A stretch of DNA of 8,704 bases from Bacteroidota bacterium (GCA_003973505.1 QNXT01000058.1:1-8704), one strand, 5' to 3'. Numbered from the stretch's first letter, positions 1 through 7,633 are shown. The notes: generated from the sequence alone by a model not told the origin. Translations and numbers: made by a program.

Positions 1-2479
1 TAAAATAAATTCCATTGCTCAGGTCGGATATAGGGATGTTTAAGTCCGAAGTGTTTTGCATGTTTACTGTTTTTACCATAGCTCCCATACTATTGATAAT
101 TTTTATATTAACATTTTGATATACTAAATTAGACATGTCAATATGTATTTTATTGCTTGCGGGATTAGGATAAACTTTCAATTGATTCTGTACTTTGTCT
201 TTTTTATCAATACTATTTGCGTAAGCATAAGTAACCGATTCCCATAATGATCTTCCGTAAGTAGCTGCTCTAATTTTATTATCTGGATAATAAATTTCCA
301 ATTCTTTGACAATTACATTTGGTAAATTCTTCATAAATGGCACCCAACGTTTCAAATTATCATCACGATAATAAACGCCCACATCGGTTCCGATATAGAT
401 TCCGTTTGCTGAATTTTTTTCATATACAATACAGTTAACAGGAAGGTTAGGTAAGGAATCAGTAATATTTTTCCAACTCTGTCCTCCGTCGATTGACTTC
501 AATACCTTTTTACTATAATTAAAACCTCCTATGGTAACCCAAAGTGTATTTGGCTTAGTTGGATGTACTGCAAAATAGGTAACATTACCTCCAACACTAG
601 TCATATTAGTCCATGTTTGTCCTCCATTAATCGTTTTCTTGAAACTTTGAGGGGACGAAATATAAATTACTTGAGCGTTTGAAGGAGCTACAGCAAGTGC
701 TGTAATGGGTTTATTACTGCTTGGGAAATTCGATATTTTTGTCCAAGAGCTTCCTCTATTAGAAGTACGAAATACATTTACGTAACCAGCAGTTAAAACA
801 CTTGAATTTGATTGATCCATTACGTATGGTGTGACCCAATCACCTTTCTCAGAAATTCCATTAGTAATATCGAACCATGAATTGCCTCCATTTGATGAAC
901 GGAATATCTTACCATAATATAGGGAGCCATACATATAATTGTTATTGCTATAATCAATAATACATTCCATGCCGTCACCACTCAACACTCTATTCCAAGA
1001 ATTGGTCATTAAACTAGAACCGTTATCTTGCCAGCCAGTCATTATTTTATTGGCATTTGTAGCGGAGGCTCCTAAACGATATATTTGACCAATTTGTAAA
1101 CCTGAATTTTTTGCAGTCCAACTTGTTCCTGTGTTTGTTGAAACATAAGCTCCTCCATCTGAACAAGCCCAAAGTGTAGCAGAATTATGGGGACTAAACT
1201 CTAGACCGTGAATATCTGAATGAACATAGTTTCCTCCTGATCCTTTCCAGTAAGCACTAATAGCCCAAGTGCTACCTCCATTTGTTGATTTCCATATATT
1301 TACGCCTCCTACGAAAACCGTGTTTTTATTGCTTCTTGAAACCGCAATAGCTAAATCGTACCATCCTTGTCCTCCAGCATCACTTCCGTTTGATTTCCAA
1401 CCTAAAAGGTTAGGTGTGGTAGCCATAGTTGTAAACGAAGTTCCACTATTTGTTGAGCGATAAACTCCGGCAAATCCATTGTCAGATGCTTTGCTAGCCA
1501 AAACATAAAGATATTTAGCATCAGCTGGAGTAACAGCCAATTCTAAACGGTTTGTTGATGTAGAAAGTGTTAGGTTTAATTTTGTAAAACTACTACCTCC
1601 GTTGGTAGTTTTTATTATGAAAGTTTTAGTGGCAAAATATATTGTATTTGGATCTCCTGGTTTAAACTCCATATCACGATATAATCCTGCGCGAATTCTG
1701 TTCCAAGTAGCTCCTCCATCAGTGGTTTTATAAATACCCAAACTGGTTGTGGCATATACAATGTCTTTATTTGTAGGATGAACCAAAACTTTATACACGA
1801 GTCTTCTACTGTTAACAGGATGAGTAAGGCCCGTTAATGACCAATGCTTTCCACCATCTGTTGATTTTATTACTCCTATGGTATAGGTATCTTTTGCATC
1901 TCCATCACCTGTAGCAGCATAAACAGTTTTTGGATCTGATGGAGCAAAAGCGATACTTGAAATACCTAAGGTTCCAAGATTGTCGGTGTAGGTTTTCCAG
2001 CTAGCCCCATTATTTGTACTAATCCAAATTCCTCCCGAAGCAGCACCTGCAAGAATATAGTTGCTATTCGTTGGGTGAAAAGCAATGCAATTAAGACGTC
2101 CTGCTCCTGAACCTTGTGGTGCTCCATTTGGTCCTAAAGAAGTCCAGTTACCTGCAGTTCCTTGTCCTAGTCGAGCTGTGGCATATTGTTGCTGTACTTT
2201 ATTATAGACCTTAAAAGCCTCCATCTGATGAGTAAAATGCCCATTTGAATCTACACGTGTTCTCATAAAATATTCCCAACGTTTATACTGTTTCCAGCCT
2301 TTTCCTTTTTCATAGGTTATATCCTTGAAATATGCGTTGGCAAGTTCCTGAGTTTTGTAAAAATTTGCATTTGGGTCGTCCATACTATCAACCCACGACT
2401 GTGCAAAAGAGGTGTATTGAAAGCTGATTGTTGTGATTAAGATTAAGCCTAATTTAAGGCTACGTTTGAGAAAATTCAT
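1..2479 (-). CDS. T9SS-exported Asp-box (BNR/sortilin-like) beta-propeller protein, 3' end cut by window edge
   Basis: The minus-strand frame from the ATG at 2479-2477 stays open for 826 codons to the left edge, with no stop codon, so the C-terminus is missing. Residues 1-26 form a signal peptide (MNFLKRS, a hydrophobic stretch, then SFAQ before the likely cut). Residues 61-76 carry a GWKQYKRWEYF-type segment that I recognise from the N-termini of many Bacteroidota secreted propeller proteins. From about 115 to 750 there are repeating units of the form 'P.n...vya.t..GiykStdgG..W', with 11 Asp boxes, as in sialidase/BNR and sortilin-type propellers. A T9SS type A sorting domain starts near residue 767 (VYPNP at 769-773) and reaches SNGIYF at the edge, probably 15-20 residues short of its end. 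The protein is therefore expected to cross the inner membrane by Sec and the outer membrane by T9SS, ending on the surface or secreted. No catalytic signature of GH74 or sialidase is evident, so ligand and activity are unknown. Proteins like this are often annotated only as 'glycosyl hydrolase' or 'VPS10 domain' protein. Confidence 0.93.
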   Translation of the reverse strand, partial: MNFLKRSLKLGLILITTISFQYTSFAQSWVDSMDDPNANFYKTQELANAYFKDITYEKGKGWKQYKRWEYFMRTRVDSNGHFTHQMEAFKVYNKVQQQYATARLGQGTAGNWTSLGPNGAPQGSGAGRLNCIAFHPTNSNYILAGAASGGIWISTNNGASWKTYTDNLGTLGISSIAFAPSDPKTVYAATGDGDAKDTYTIGVIKSTDGGKHWSLTGLTHPVNSRRLVYKVLVHPTNKDIVYATTSLGIYKTTDGGATWNRIRAGLYRDMEFKPGDPNTIYFATKTFIIKTTNGGSSFTKLNLTLSTSTNRLELAVTPADAKYLYVLASKASDNGFAGVYRSTNSGTSFTTMATTPNLLGWKSNGSDAGGQGWYDLAIAVSRSNKNTVFVGGVNIWKSTNGGSTWAISAYWKGSGGNYVHSDIHGLEFSPHNSATLWACSDGGAYVSTNTGTSWTAKNSGLQIGQIYRLGASATNANKIMTGWQDNGSSLMTNSWNRVLSGDGMECIIDYSNNNYMYGSLYYGKIFRSSNGGNSWFDITNGISEKGDWVTPYVMDQSNSSVLTAGYVNVFRTSNRGSSWTKISNFPSSNKPITALAVAPSNAQVIYISSPQSFKKTINGGQTWTNMTSVGGNVTYFAVHPTKPNTLWVTIGGFNYSKKVLKSIDGGQSWKNITDSLPNLPVNCIVYEKNSANGIYIGTDVGVYYRDDNLKRWVPFMKNLPNVIVKELEIYYPDNKIRAATYGRSLWESVTYAYANSIDKKDKVQNQLKVYPNPASNKIHIDMSNLVYQNVNIKIINSMGAMVKTVNMQNTSDLNIPISDLSNGIYF
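473..2020 (-). repeat. Eleven Asp-box (BNR-like) motifs inside the exported propeller gene
   Basis: The motif pattern is [ST]-x-[DN]-x-G-x-[ST]-[WF]. Read on the minus strand it occurs at residues 154-161 (STNNGASW), 206-213 (STDGGKHW), 252-259 (TTDGGATW), 291-298 (TTNGGSSF), 342-349 (STNSGTSF), 398-405 (STNGGSTW), 447-454 (STNTGTSW), 528-535 (SSNGGNSW), 572-579 (TSNRGSSW), 616-623 (TINGGQTW) and 662-669 (SIDGGQSW). Spacing is mostly 39-56 residues, with one larger gap of about 80 between the seventh and eighth. A degenerate twelfth may lie near the RDDNLKRW segment. Each box normally marks the turn between the third and fourth strands of a propeller blade. The count and the larger gap fit two propellers in tandem, or one large one. 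Confidence 0.9.
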
Positions 2480-2508
2480 AATAATTATGTGTGTTAAAAA
2501 TGTGGCCG

Positions 2509-2516
2509 CGAAGATA
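2509..2516 (-). promoter_or_regulatory. Candidate -7 box for the leftward Asp-box gene
   Basis: On the minus strand the sequence is TATCTTCG, one mismatch from the Bacteroidota -7 consensus TAnnTTTG. It ends 29 bases before the ATG at 2479. I see no clear TTG-type -33 element upstream, so the call rests on the -7 match and its position only. Confidence 0.4.
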
Positions 2517-2555
2517 CTATTATTATACGAATTTAATATTATCATAAAATTTTTC

Positions 2556-2563
2556 TATTTTCG
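2556..2563 (+). promoter_or_regulatory. Candidate -7 box for the rightward T9SS substrate gene
   Basis: The sequence TATTTTCG is one mismatch from TAnnTTTG and lies 21 bases before the ATG at 2585, giving a very short leader. It faces away from the similar box on the other strand at 2509-2516. No convincing -33 element is visible in the AT-rich stretch upstream. Confidence 0.4.
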
Positions 2564-2584
2564 TAGCACACAATAAAATGAACT

Positions 2585-4501
2585 ATGAGAATTCAAAATA
2601 AATGGATAACATTACTATTCAGTGCTTTATTAGTATTGTTTAGTGGTGGCCTAACAAAAGCCCAAAGTACTAGTGCTTCAAAAAGTTTTCGTATTGCATG
2701 CCAAACGCATTTTAGTCCCAAAAATGTAAAACAAGATTATTTGCCGCATCTTCAGCATATTGATAGTGTATTTGTGGGTAATGCTACTTATCAATCGTAC
2801 TTAAAAGACATCAAATCGCAAATCTCGACTCATAATTATACGATGATTCATAGCCGTTCGTCTTCTTACGAACGAAAGGCTGCAAATGAGGTAGATACTG
2901 CTGTTGTGGTGGATGGTTATGAAGGTAATCATTATAATGGTGGGATTCCCAATGATAATACCATGGCCATTTCCAATGATGGAATTGTAGTGTCGGCCAT
3001 AAATACGAATATCCAGTTTTATGACACTCAATTGGACAGTGTGTTGAAGGTTATTTCATTAAGTAAATTCTCCGACACGCTTACGAATGTTTCTCCGCAT
3101 CAGTACGATCCAAAAGCTATCTATGATTATGAGAATGATCGTTTTATTTTGGTTTATTTGGCTGGCTCTAAATCCTATGAGAGTAATATTATCGTGGCTT
3201 TTTCGCAGTCGAATGATCCAATGGGAGAATGGAATATTTATAGTTTGCCAGGAAATCCGCTGAATGATACTTCTTGGACAGATTATCCCGCAATTTCCTT
3301 AAGCCATGATGAATTATTTATTACCGGCAATTTATTGAAAGATGGTGGTTCATGGCAAACTTCCTTTAAGCAGAGTGTGGTTTGGCAAATAGATAAAAAG
3401 ACTGGTTATAATGGTGATTCATTAACAACAAACCTACATTATGATATAGCATATAATGGCAAGAATGTACGTAATATTCATCCTGTGCGAGGAGGAAATG
3501 CATTTTATGGTCCAGAAGTATATCTACTATCAAATCAGAATTTTGCCTTGGAGAGTGATACTTTCTATTTGATAAAAATTGAGGATAATTTATCTTCAGG
3601 ACATGCTGATTTGAATCTGGATTTATTATTATCAGACACAAAATATGGAATGCCTCCAAACGCACATCAACCGGGTTCAAAACGTTTGGCAACGAATGAT
3701 GCAAGAGTTTTGGGCGCTTTTTATCAAAATGGACAAATTCAATTTGTGGGTAATAGTTTGAATATTTATTTTGATGGCGATACGAATAAGATTGCAGGTT
3801 TTTATCATGGTGTGATAAAGGATGTTACAAATTCTCCAAAACTGCATTTGAATATCTATTCTGATCAAAATAAGGCGGATATGGAGTATGGTTATCCCAA
3901 CATTTCCTATTGTGGCTTGCATGATGAGAGTCAGCAGTCGCTTATTACGGTTGATTATGCTTCAAAAACTCATGTGCCATCATTTGGTTCCATATTTTTT
4001 GAGGAGGACGATACCTATTCTCCTTTGGGTAATTTGTATTCGGGAAATACTCGTATATACATATTATGGAGTTTACAGCGTTGGGGCGATTATTCGGGAA
4101 GTCAACCAAAGTATAATGAGCCAGGTGTTGTTTGGGCAAGTGGTACTTTTGGTAAGAAAATAGGAAATAAACAAGCGTATGGAACTTGGATAGCTTCCAT
4201 TAAAAGTCCGAAAAAAGATGTGCCCAAAGCTGCAAAGGAATTCTCGGCAAAAGCCTATCCGAATCCTCCTGTAAACGAGATGATGTCGGTGGAGTTTCAT
4301 TTGACCAAGGATGAGGAAATTAAGATTGAAATAGTAAGTATAAATGGACAAAAGGTAGCTGATTTGTATGATGCTCAGGCCAAGGCAGGAAAGAATGTGT
4401 TTACATTTTCAACAAGTCCTTTAGAAAATGGTTTATACCTGCTTCGAATTTATAATAATGATAAAACATTATATACAAAGAAGATAACAATAGTGCAGTA
4501 A
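2585..4501 (+). CDS. T9SS-exported secreted protein, probable beta-propeller, function unknown
   Basis: This is a 638-residue protein with a signal peptide at 1-27 (basic MRIQNK, hydrophobic core, then LTKAQ). A sorting domain of T9SS type A spans about 556-638, with YPNPP at 558-562, INGQKV near 586-591, LENGLYLLRI at 613-622 and a basic KKITIVQ tail. It should be exported by Sec and then across the outer membrane by T9SS. Residues 110-540 look like beta-rich blades, with segments such as GGIPNDNTMAIS (119-130), DPKAIYDYENDRFILVY (175-191) and WTDYPAISLS (231-240). RWGDYSG (499-505) followed by VVWASG resembles the WGDYS motif I associate with exported Bacteroidota propellers. I recognise no catalytic residues or named enzyme family. 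The ATG at 2578 is out of frame and stops after seven codons, so 2585 is the start. The gene is transcribed divergently from the Asp-box gene. There are five D-[ST]-[AILVMT] O-glycosylation-type sites in the first half. Confidence 0.93.
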   Translation: MRIQNKWITLLFSALLVLFSGGLTKAQSTSASKSFRIACQTHFSPKNVKQDYLPHLQHIDSVFVGNATYQSYLKDIKSQISTHNYTMIHSRSSSYERKAANEVDTAVVVDGYEGNHYNGGIPNDNTMAISNDGIVVSAINTNIQFYDTQLDSVLKVISLSKFSDTLTNVSPHQYDPKAIYDYENDRFILVYLAGSKSYESNIIVAFSQSNDPMGEWNIYSLPGNPLNDTSWTDYPAISLSHDELFITGNLLKDGGSWQTSFKQSVVWQIDKKTGYNGDSLTTNLHYDIAYNGKNVRNIHPVRGGNAFYGPEVYLLSNQNFALESDTFYLIKIEDNLSSGHADLNLDLLLSDTKYGMPPNAHQPGSKRLATNDARVLGAFYQNGQIQFVGNSLNIYFDGDTNKIAGFYHGVIKDVTNSPKLHLNIYSDQNKADMEYGYPNISYCGLHDESQQSLITVDYASKTHVPSFGSIFFEEDDTYSPLGNLYSGNTRIYILWSLQRWGDYSGSQPKYNEPGVVWASGTFGKKIGNKQAYGTWIASIKSPKKDVPKAAKEFSAKAYPNPPVNEMMSVEFHLTKDEEIKIEIVSINGQKVADLYDAQAKAGKNVFTFSTSPLENGLYLLRIYNNDKTLYTKKITIVQ

Positions 4502-4517
4502 GCCTTGTTTTTTTGTG

Positions 4518-4525
4518 TACATTTG
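4518..4525 (+). promoter_or_regulatory. Candidate -7 promoter box ahead of the DUF5684 gene
   Basis: TACATTTG matches the Bacteroidota -7 consensus TAnnTTTG exactly. It sits in the 52-bp gap after the T9SS gene and 28 bases before the ATG at 4554. No good TTG -33 element lies at the usual distance upstream; the nearest TTG, at 4505-4507, is too close. The box suggests the small membrane gene can be transcribed separately from its neighbour. Confidence 0.45.
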
Positions 4526-4553
4526 ATGAAATTAAACTTAAAAACAGACTGAT

Positions 4554-4946
4554 ATGATTTTACTTCAAGACCCAACGTTTGATTATTCTGCATGGTTGTT
4601 AGCCTTCATCTTTTCGTATTTTTATCTTCTTCTTGCTATAGGCATTATATATATAATTGCCATATGGAAAGTATATACAAAAGCAGGTAAGCCAGGATGG
4701 GCATCTATTATTCCCATTTATAATACAATTGTCCTTTTAGAAATCGTTGGTAAACCATGGTATTGGATATTGTTGTTATTAATACCCGGAGTTAACCTTG
4801 TTTTTGGAATATGGCTAACTCATCAATTATCCAAAAGCTTTGGCCATGGTGTAGGATTTACCTTAGGGCTTATATTCTTTGGTTTTATTTTTATTCTCAT
4901 ATTAGGATTTGGAGATTCAAAATATATGGGTCCCGCAGCAGCTTAA
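4554..4946 (+). CDS. DUF5684 small integral membrane protein
   Basis: The protein has 130 residues and about three membrane segments, at roughly 13-38, 60-88 and 101-119. Between the first two is the conserved loop KAGKPGWASIIPIYN (43-57), and it ends with LGFGDSKYMGP (117-127). These are the hallmarks of the DUF5684 family, common in Bacteroidota both as stand-alone proteins and fused at the N-terminus of some signal peptidase I proteins. No Ser/Lys peptidase dyad domain follows here, so this is the stand-alone form and I do not assign peptidase activity. It has no cleavable signal peptide; the N-terminus MILLQDPTFDYSAW precedes the first helix. It is either the second gene of a unit with the T9SS substrate or separately promoted. 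Its TAA stop overlaps the stop of the opposing glycosyltransferase gene. Function is unknown. Confidence 0.88.
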   Translation: MILLQDPTFDYSAWLLAFIFSYFYLLLAIGIIYIIAIWKVYTKAGKPGWASIIPIYNTIVLLEIVGKPWYWILLLLIPGVNLVFGIWLTHQLSKSFGHGVGFTLGLIFFGFIFILILGFGDSKYMGPAAA

Positions 4947-6799
4947 ATCTTTTTACGCGATAAACATATTTGGAAGTTTGAAACTTGAAGTTTTTCATTA
5001 TTAGGATTCCAAATATACACTTTCAACAGAGCATTGGGCTTTATTTCCGGAAGTTGCTTTACATAGTATATGCTTTGCTCTATATTGCTATGTATAAAAT
5101 AGTGTAGTGGTGCTGAACTCCAATAGCTATCTCCATCATCGTAGTTTATGGAAAAAACAATATGTGCACCGATGTTCACAGCAGAGTCTAAGAACTTTCC
5201 TTTAGTATATACGATATATTCGAATTCTTCTTCAGTATCAATCAGTTCTGATTCAAATTTATATACCAAGCCATCGCTATACTTTACGTCTTGCAATAGC
5301 ATACAGGAATCAATTTTTATTTTTGCCAAGCAATTATTTGGGAAATCCCAAAGGTTTACTTCGCCTCTTTTATTTGAGCGTGATAGTTCATAGGCTTGTG
5401 CATTTTTTTTATAAACAATCGAGTGTTTTTTATAAGGAAAATGATTGATAATCATATTCCAAGCAATGGAATTGTCGGGGGCTAAAACCACATAGTTAAG
5501 ATATTCAGCCTGGCTGTTATCCAATATGTTTTGCAATGCTTTCAAATCTTGATCATCTTCTATTTTCCATTGATCAAAACGGATTGTATTCGTATCGTCT
5601 TTCAAATAGTACTTTAGGTATTCAGGTGAATTACTATCCATTATACGAATATAAGATTCTGAAGGATTTTCTTGATTCCATTTTTGTAAATGCTTAGCTA
5701 TTCCTTTGAAATTTTGCACATCAACTTTGCGTTCTTGTGGAATAAATAGGGTTGTGAGTATAAATATAATAGATAGACTGGCAATGCTATAAATGCTTTT
5801 GTTGTTGAGTGTGCTCGGAGCAAAGGAAAAAATAAAAACCATTATAAACGGCATGCTGAAAATTAGAATACTGTCTTGTAGTACGGGGTTTACGAATTTA
5901 GAATAGAGTAGTCCAATAAGTAAAGGCAGTATAAAAAATAGGAATAAAAGTGTCCGTATTTTTGATTTTGAATAATGCTTTATGGCATTTCTACGAAGCA
6001 GAAAAATAGCAATAAGAATAAAAAGGATATTGAAATAGGTATTGAAGATAAAACCAATATGACCAATGGGCCAATCCCAGGAAGGTGCTCCCAACCAAGT
6101 GCTTAAGCCGCCTTTGCTAAGGTGGTGCAGTGTGATTTGTATATGAGGAATAAAAAGTAATGTGCCGATTAATGTGGCTGCTAAATAGGGTTTATAGTTG
6201 TTTTTATTGATAAATGAAAAACCCAATATTCCAATAATAAAGGCCAATAATCCGCTGAAATAGTGATTGTAAAGATTTAATGAAAAAGCAATGCCCAACA
6301 AAACAGAATAGAGCCAGATATATTGTTTTTCGTTCTTTGTGGGGCGAAGAACAATGCTCCAAGCCCAGCTTAAAAATAGAATGAGGAGTAGTCCAAGACT
6401 GTAAGGCCGTGCAATTTGTGAATACATGATAGGGAAACTCAAAAAAGCAATGCTTGCTGCTGATAGTAGGGCAGGGGTGCTTCCAAACCAACGTTTACTA
6501 AATAAGTAAATAAATAGAATGGCCAAAGTGCCAGCAATGATGAATGGTAAGCGAATGGCGGTTACTGAAGTCCCAAAAATTTGTGTCCAATAGTATAAAA
6601 ATATTTGTACTCCGGCAGGGTGAAAATCGGGCATGACTCCACCGATAATTAAATCGTGTAAATTGTTGAAATTTAATCGGTAAATAGCACTGAGCTCATC
6701 ATTAGATAATGAAAATGTATTGAAATGATAAAGGCGAATAAGCAAGCCGAGAAAAAGTATGACTCCTAAGATGAGATATTCTTTTTTGCTTGCCTTCAT
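4943..6799 (-). CDS. GT39/ArnT-like polytopic membrane glycosyltransferase with C-terminal soluble domain
   Basis: This 618-residue protein has about eleven hydrophobic segments in residues 8-353, then a soluble C-terminal region. The layout is that of GT-C glycosyltransferases of the GT39/PMT_2 (ArnT-like) group, which move a sugar from a polyprenyl-phosphate donor to an acceptor on the periplasmic face. The first periplasmic loop has an acidic pair, D34-E35 (SNDELSAIY), at the usual catalytic position. Other family-like marks are DFHPAG (58-63) and SQIARPYSL (127-135). Residues about 355-475 form a first soluble part of a kind often seen after the membrane domain. Residues 480-618 look like an extra beta-sandwich, with strands ending in LLKVYIWNPNNEKLQVSNFQI, and may bind a sugar or a partner. 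The acceptor (lipid, glycan or protein) cannot be told from sequence. The start lies 27 bp downstream of the rlmB stop with no promoter box between, so it is probably co-transcribed with rlmB. Confidence 0.87.
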   Translation of the reverse strand: MKASKKEYLILGVILFLGLLIRLYHFNTFSLSNDELSAIYRLNFNNLHDLIIGGVMPDFHPAGVQIFLYYWTQIFGTSVTAIRLPFIIAGTLAILFIYLFSKRWFGSTPALLSAASIAFLSFPIMYSQIARPYSLGLLLILFLSWAWSIVLRPTKNEKQYIWLYSVLLGIAFSLNLYNHYFSGLLAFIIGILGFSFINKNNYKPYLAATLIGTLLFIPHIQITLHHLSKGGLSTWLGAPSWDWPIGHIGFIFNTYFNILFILIAIFLLRRNAIKHYSKSKIRTLLFLFFILPLLIGLLYSKFVNPVLQDSILIFSMPFIMVFIFSFAPSTLNNKSIYSIASLSIIFILTTLFIPQERKVDVQNFKGIAKHLQKWNQENPSESYIRIMDSNSPEYLKYYLKDDTNTIRFDQWKIEDDQDLKALQNILDNSQAEYLNYVVLAPDNSIAWNMIINHFPYKKHSIVYKKNAQAYELSRSNKRGEVNLWDFPNNCLAKIKIDSCMLLQDVKYSDGLVYKFESELIDTEEEFEYIVYTKGKFLDSAVNIGAHIVFSINYDDGDSYWSSAPLHYFIHSNIEQSIYYVKQLPEIKPNALLKVYIWNPNNEKLQVSNFQICLSRKKI

Positions 6800-6825
6800 A
6801 TTGCTTTTTTATAATAGTGATGATA

Positions 6826-7584
6826 CTAAGCTTTTCGTCTTTGTTTCAATACTTCAAAAAGCATAACTCCGGCAGCAACCGAAACATTAAGTGAAGTAAT
6901 TTCCCCAATCATGGGTATTTGCACGGTTTTATCGCAAAGCTTGATGTATTCACCAGACACACCATCTTCTTCTGAGCCCATAATAATGGCTGATGGAGTG
7001 GTGTAATCTACGGCGTCGTATTCGTCGTTTGCTTTTTCGCTGGCAGCGTAAATTTGAAGCCCGCTATCTTTTAGAAATTTGATACTGTCTTTTAAGTTAA
7101 AACTTCTTACAATGGGAACTCGTAATATGGCTCCTGCTGAGGATTTTACTGCGTCAGCATTGATGCGTGCAGAGTTTTGAGCGGGAACCACAATGGCATG
7201 CACACCCGTGCATTCAGCTGTACGAGCAATGGCTCCTATGTTTCGAATATCAGTTATTCGGTCAAGTATTAGTATCAAAGGGGTTTCTCCCTTTTCGTAA
7301 ACCATTGGTAGTACTTGCTCTAATTTTTGGTATTCAACATTAGAAACAAAAGCAATAATTCCTTGATGATTTTTTCGGGTTACCCGGTTCATCTTTTCGA
7401 TAGGAACAAACTGAAAAGGAGTTTCCGTTTGTTTGGCGTTTTGAATAATGGATTGGATAGCATCGTTGCGTACACCTTTCTGAATCAATAGCTTGTCAAT
7501 TTCTTTTCCACTATCAAATGCCTCTTGAATGGGATGTGTTCCGTATATGAAGTCGTCTTTTTGTTTCTTTTGTCTGTATTCCAT
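6826..7584 (-). CDS. rlmB: 23S rRNA (guanosine-2'-O)-methyltransferase RlmB, TrmH/SpoU family
   Basis: The 252-residue product is full length for RlmB, which methylates the 2'-OH of G2251 (E. coli numbering) in the peptidyl-transferase region of 23S rRNA using S-adenosylmethionine. Residues 11-85 form the N-terminal RNA-binding domain (YGTHPIQEAF at 14-23, KLLIQKG at 31-37, HQGIIAFV at 73-80). The SPOUT catalytic domain follows. Motif 1 is at 112-123 (DIRNIGAIARTA, with N115 and R121), motif 2 at 202-210 (MGSEEDGVS) and motif 3 at 223-235 (IPM...SLNVS, with N233), the last forming the knotted SAM-binding end. The start ATG at 7584-7582 leaves a short basic leader, MEYRQKKQKDD, before the domain. 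The gene lies 67 bp downstream of the GWxTD gene on the same strand, and no TAnnTTTG box is visible in that gap. The paralogous TrmH tRNA enzyme is less likely given the RlmB-type N-terminal domain. Confidence 0.95.
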   Translation of the reverse strand: MEYRQKKQKDDFIYGTHPIQEAFDSGKEIDKLLIQKGVRNDAIQSIIQNAKQTETPFQFVPIEKMNRVTRKNHQGIIAFVSNVEYQKLEQVLPMVYEKGETPLILILDRITDIRNIGAIARTAECTGVHAIVVPAQNSARINADAVKSSAGAILRVPIVRSFNLKDSIKFLKDSGLQIYAASEKANDEYDAVDYTTPSAIIMGSEEDGVSGEYIKLCDKTVQIPMIGEITSLNVSVAAGVMLFEVLKQRRKA

Positions 7585-7633
7585 TTGTGGTATTCTTTTC
7601 GTCTTGATTGTTTAGTATTGTCTATGCCATTTT

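Noticed and set aside
1269..1463. Plus-strand 64-codon open frame
   Set aside because: It lies antisense inside the Asp-box gene, whose minus-strand frame shows clear repeats; no family sense and no start signal.
473..2020. Repeated DNA in the first 2 kb as a CRISPR or tandem DNA repeat
   Set aside because: The similarity comes from protein-level Asp-box codons; there are no identical direct repeats or uniform spacers.
2801..4351. Several open frames of 64-112 codons, on the minus strand and in another plus frame, within the secreted-protein gene
   Set aside because: They are shadows of the 638-residue gene, with low-complexity His/Ile/Tyr-rich translations and no recognisable domains.
4486..4514. 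Possible terminator after the secreted-protein gene (AACAA and TTGTT arms followed by a T run)
   Set aside because: The stem is only five pairs, nearly all A:T, with a 14-base loop and part of the coding end in it; too weak to call.
5148..5393. Plus-strand 81-codon open frame opposite the glycosyltransferase gene
   Set aside because: It is antisense to the well-supported GT39-like gene; composition is that of a reverse-strand shadow.
6204..6491. Minus-strand 95-codon open frame inside the glycosyltransferase gene
   Set aside because: It is in another frame of the same gene, with Cys/His-rich random-looking translation.
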